Source: an uncultured Parasphingopyxis sp.
GTDB taxonomy: Bacteria > Pseudomonadota > Alphaproteobacteria > Sphingomonadales > Sphingomonadaceae
DNA length: 15,772 bases
Assembly: GCA_905479515.1 (NCBI GenBank)
Contig: CAJQMX010000220.1
Span: forward strand, 1 to 15,772
Direction: 5' to 3'
Of this stretch, positions 14,449 through 15,772 are shown piece by piece. The notes below the pieces were generated by a model. It did no database searches. It was not told the origin of the DNA and worked only from the letters and a program-made list of their open reading frames with translations. Position 1 is the stretch's first letter. Each line of letters begins with the position of its first letter. The position numbers and the translations under genes were made by a program.

Positions 14449-14982
14449 TTATACGCCCAGAAGAACCGCTGCGACGTCAGGACACGCAGCCTGCAGTTTG
14501 TCACCAATCAGCTCATTAAGCCGGCGATCATAGGCAGCTTTGTCTTCCCCAACATCATCCAGAAAACTGCCCAGAGAACTCCGATGGACTGTTAATGTCC
14601 TTGCAAAATCCATGCATAACGTCGGATCTTGGCTATCGGCAGAAAGCTTCGTATCGACAAAGCGCGCCATAGCCAGAACATAACAGGCGTTCAGCGTAGC
14701 GAGCGCATCGGCCTTTGGCTGACCATCTGTTGCGCTGGTTTTAAGCATTCCGACAGCCCTGCCGACGACACCTGCACATGCCGATGTCGGGCTTCGACCC
14801 TCGCCAGCCCGTTCCCATGCGCGATCAAAAGATTTCTGATATTTCGCGGCAACAATCGAAGTGCTGCCTGTCTCTGCAGCGCTGCTGGCCTCCAGCGTTT
14901 CAGAAGAATTTTCGTCCCCATCCTCGCCGGAGCAGGCGGAAAGAGTGAAGAGGAGAGCAACGAATCCAAAGATAATACGCAT
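14449..14982 (-). CDS. Lipoprotein of unknown function, cysteine-containing
   Basis: This 177-residue protein starts at the ATG at 14982 with GAGG about seven bases upstream. The lipobox is LSAC (Cys17), preceded by MRIIFGFVALLFT; the residue at +2 is Ser. A Ser/Glu/Ala-rich acidic tether of about 30 residues comes next, followed by a helical domain with four further cysteines (ACAGVV, NACYV, LCMDF, AACPDV), which may form two disulfides. The helical segments (AAKYQKSFDRAWERA, ADALATLNACYVLAMARFVD, DKAAYDRRLNELIGDKL) look like a small helical bundle. No family is recognised. It lies 125 bp from the other lipoprotein on the same strand with no clear terminator between them, so co-transcription is possible. 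Confidence 0.82.
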   Translation of the reverse strand: MRIIFGFVALLFTLSACSGEDGDENSSETLEASSAAETGSTSIVAAKYQKSFDRAWERAGEGRSPTSACAGVVGRAVGMLKTSATDGQPKADALATLNACYVLAMARFVDTKLSADSQDPTLCMDFARTLTVHRSSLGSFLDDVGEDKAAYDRRLNELIGDKLQAACPDVAAVLLGV

Positions 14983-15601
14983 ATTAAAACCTCAGCATTT
15001 CAGTGGCAAAATTCAGAATTTCAATCCCATAGACTCCGCCAAAAAACAAGGCGGCGGACATCGATACACTCGATTCTGCAAACTCAGTCCCCAAATCGAT
15101 GGCGTGGGAAACCCTGCCACCCGGTTTGAAAATGTCCGATTGCCAGCGTTCACCTATAAGAACGCGATCTGATCCAAAACCCCGCCAAACCAAATAAGTT
15201 TTGCTTCATCCGAGGCTCTATAAGCCTCTCGAGTGGCGCGAGCCGGGCGAAAAGTTATCGATCAACAATCGTGTCAATGTCCGAAAGAGCCTAAAGGTTT
15301 TCCAAAATCGGCTATTCCGGAACCGACCCAAATTGTTGCAATTCTGGCAAGAGTAACTTGTGCGCACGTAATGGCTGCTATCAAGCACGATCTTCGACCC
15401 CGATAATGTTTGAAACGGGGCGCGAAGCGGACGTTGATTTGAATTTTGATCGCTGCCTCATCGCATTGGGTCGAAAATCCAAAATTCTTTTCACGCTACG
15501 GATAGCTGTTTTGAGCAACCCGAATCCCGATGTTCTCCTTGGTTACACCGGAGAAACACCGGAGTTTCAAGTAGCTCTAACTCAAGAAATGGCAGAAAAT
15601 A
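14983..15601. other. About 620 bp without a convincing gene
   Basis: This lies between the lipoprotein start and the tRNA fragment. The promoter of the lipoprotein operon should lie in the first 150 bp or so. A 69-codon TTG-initiated minus-strand frame at 14984-15193 ends 1 bp before the lipoprotein ATG and has one hydrophobic stretch (SMSAALFFGGVYGIEILNF). It lacks a ribosome-binding site, so I do not call it. A GAGGCT/AGCCTC stem (15212-15228) and a near-tandem ACACCGGAG repeat (about 15545-15563) are the only structures seen. Confidence 0.45.
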
Positions 15602-15646
15602 TGGTGCACCCGAGAGGATTCGAACCTCTGGCCTCTGCCTTCGGAG
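15602..15646 (-). other. Attachment-site footprint: isolated 3' fragment of tRNA-Arg(CCG)
   Basis: Read on the minus strand, the fragment begins with the anticodon loop CTCCGAA (U33, anticodon CCG, A37), then the 3' anticodon-stem strand GGCAG and variable loop AGGCC. It continues with a perfect T-arm AGAGG-TTCGAAT-CCTCT and the 3' acceptor strand CGGGTGC, and ends in A and encoded CCA. The required 5' partners (CTGCC for the anticodon stem, GCACCCG for the acceptor, and the D-arm) are absent; upstream is AACCAG. A tRNA cut exactly in the anticodon loop is the usual result of tyrosine-recombinase integration, leaving a duplicated 3' fragment at the end of the element away from the intact tRNA. 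Given the orientation, the element should lie to the right. A group I intron in the anticodon loop is the alternative, but the exon boundary implied here lacks the expected 5'-exon U. Confidence 0.75.
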
Positions 15647-15655
15647 CTGGTTCAT

Positions 15656-15683
15656 TGCCCTATCCGAAATGCGCGATAGGGCA
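15656..15683. other. Perfect 9-bp inverted repeat beside the attachment site
   Basis: TGCCCTATC (15656-15664), a 10-nt spacer and GATAGGGCA (15675-15683) are a perfect inverted repeat starting ten bases inside the predicted element. CTATCCGA recurs at 15660-15667 and 15744-15751. These could be recombinase or excisionase binding sites near the end of the element (inference). Confidence 0.45.
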
Positions 15684-15772
15684 CGCCAGAGCACGATAAC
15701 CACCTGAAAAACATTGATTTTCAGAATCCGCTCTCCGAAGTCTCTATCCGAGAATACGCCCGAATTTGCCGC

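Noticed and set aside
14984..15193. 69-codon minus-strand frame ending just before the 14982 lipoprotein start
   Set aside because: It has a hydrophobic stretch but only a TTG start, no ribosome-binding site and no recognised similarity. It is left as a note in the region entry.
15358..15699. 113-codon plus-strand frame and its minus-strand counterpart at 15491-15703
   Set aside because: Both run through the tRNA-Arg fragment, whose complement translates as the familiar false-ORF tail VHPRGFEPLAS.
15602..15772. Group I intron in the anticodon loop of tRNA-Arg as the explanation for the truncated tRNA
   Set aside because: The base before CTCCGAA is a G, as required, but the matching 5' exon would end in C instead of U, and no P3/P7-like core is visible in the 126 nt available. 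It cannot be fully excluded because the window ends.
1..15772. CRISPR array or insertion sequence
   Set aside because: There are no regularly spaced direct repeats of 24-40 bp, and no transposase-like reading frame or terminal inverted repeats with a target duplication.

Overview
The window looks like chromosomal DNA of a moderate-GC alphaproteobacterium, most likely a sphingomonad. This is inferred from the TonB-dependent-receptor/PhoD pairing, the style of the NarL-type two-component pair, the many small exported proteins and the tRNA-Arg fragment. No single sequence fixes the genus.

Region 1 (1-2780) is a phosphate-ester acquisition locus. It holds the C-terminal end of a TonB-dependent outer-membrane receptor, then a Tat-exported PhoD-type alkaline phosphatase/phosphodiesterase. 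A TetR-family regulator with a TTG start points back at them; its stop codon directly abuts the PhoD stop. A long GC-rich inverted repeat lies at the join. About 560 bp (2781-3342) follow with no recognisable gene.

Region 2 (3343-6101, minus strand) is a two-component system whose genes overlap by 4 nt: a ComP-like polytopic histidine kinase of the HisKA_3 class (about ten membrane segments) and a NarL/FixJ response regulator.

Region 3 (6102-6353) is the divergent control region. It carries three separate dyads: an 11/13-bp repeat, a perfect 14-bp repeat with an 11-nt spacer, and an 18-bp dyad of ATCCCCCA/TGGGGGAT half-sites followed by a third ATCCCCC. These are natural candidates for response-regulator binding sites.

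Region 4 (6354-13809, plus strand) is a tightly packed run of nine genes. Eight have clear signal peptides and the ninth (12353) has a short atypical hydrophobic N-terminus. Almost all their cysteines come in pairs. Three are Sel1-like/Helicobacter-Hcp-like repeat proteins with C-x7-C pairs. Two others share a module with two cysteines exactly 70 residues apart. The first gene has two modules with cysteines 47 and 49 residues apart. Junctions include two ATGA overlaps and gaps of 5, 6 and 22 nt. Together with the divergent kinase/regulator pair this is the most plausible undescribed system here: a periplasmic, disulfide-stabilised protein set that may be under dedicated two-component control. 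Its function is unknown.

Region 5 (13810-14982) has two unrelated minus-strand lipoproteins convergent with the operon. Region 6 (14983-15772) has no convincing protein gene. At 15602-15646 (minus) lies an isolated 3' fragment of a tRNA-Arg(CCG), starting exactly in the anticodon loop. This is the typical footprint of a tyrosine-recombinase attachment site. Its orientation predicts an integrated element to the right of the window, with the rest of the window outside that element.
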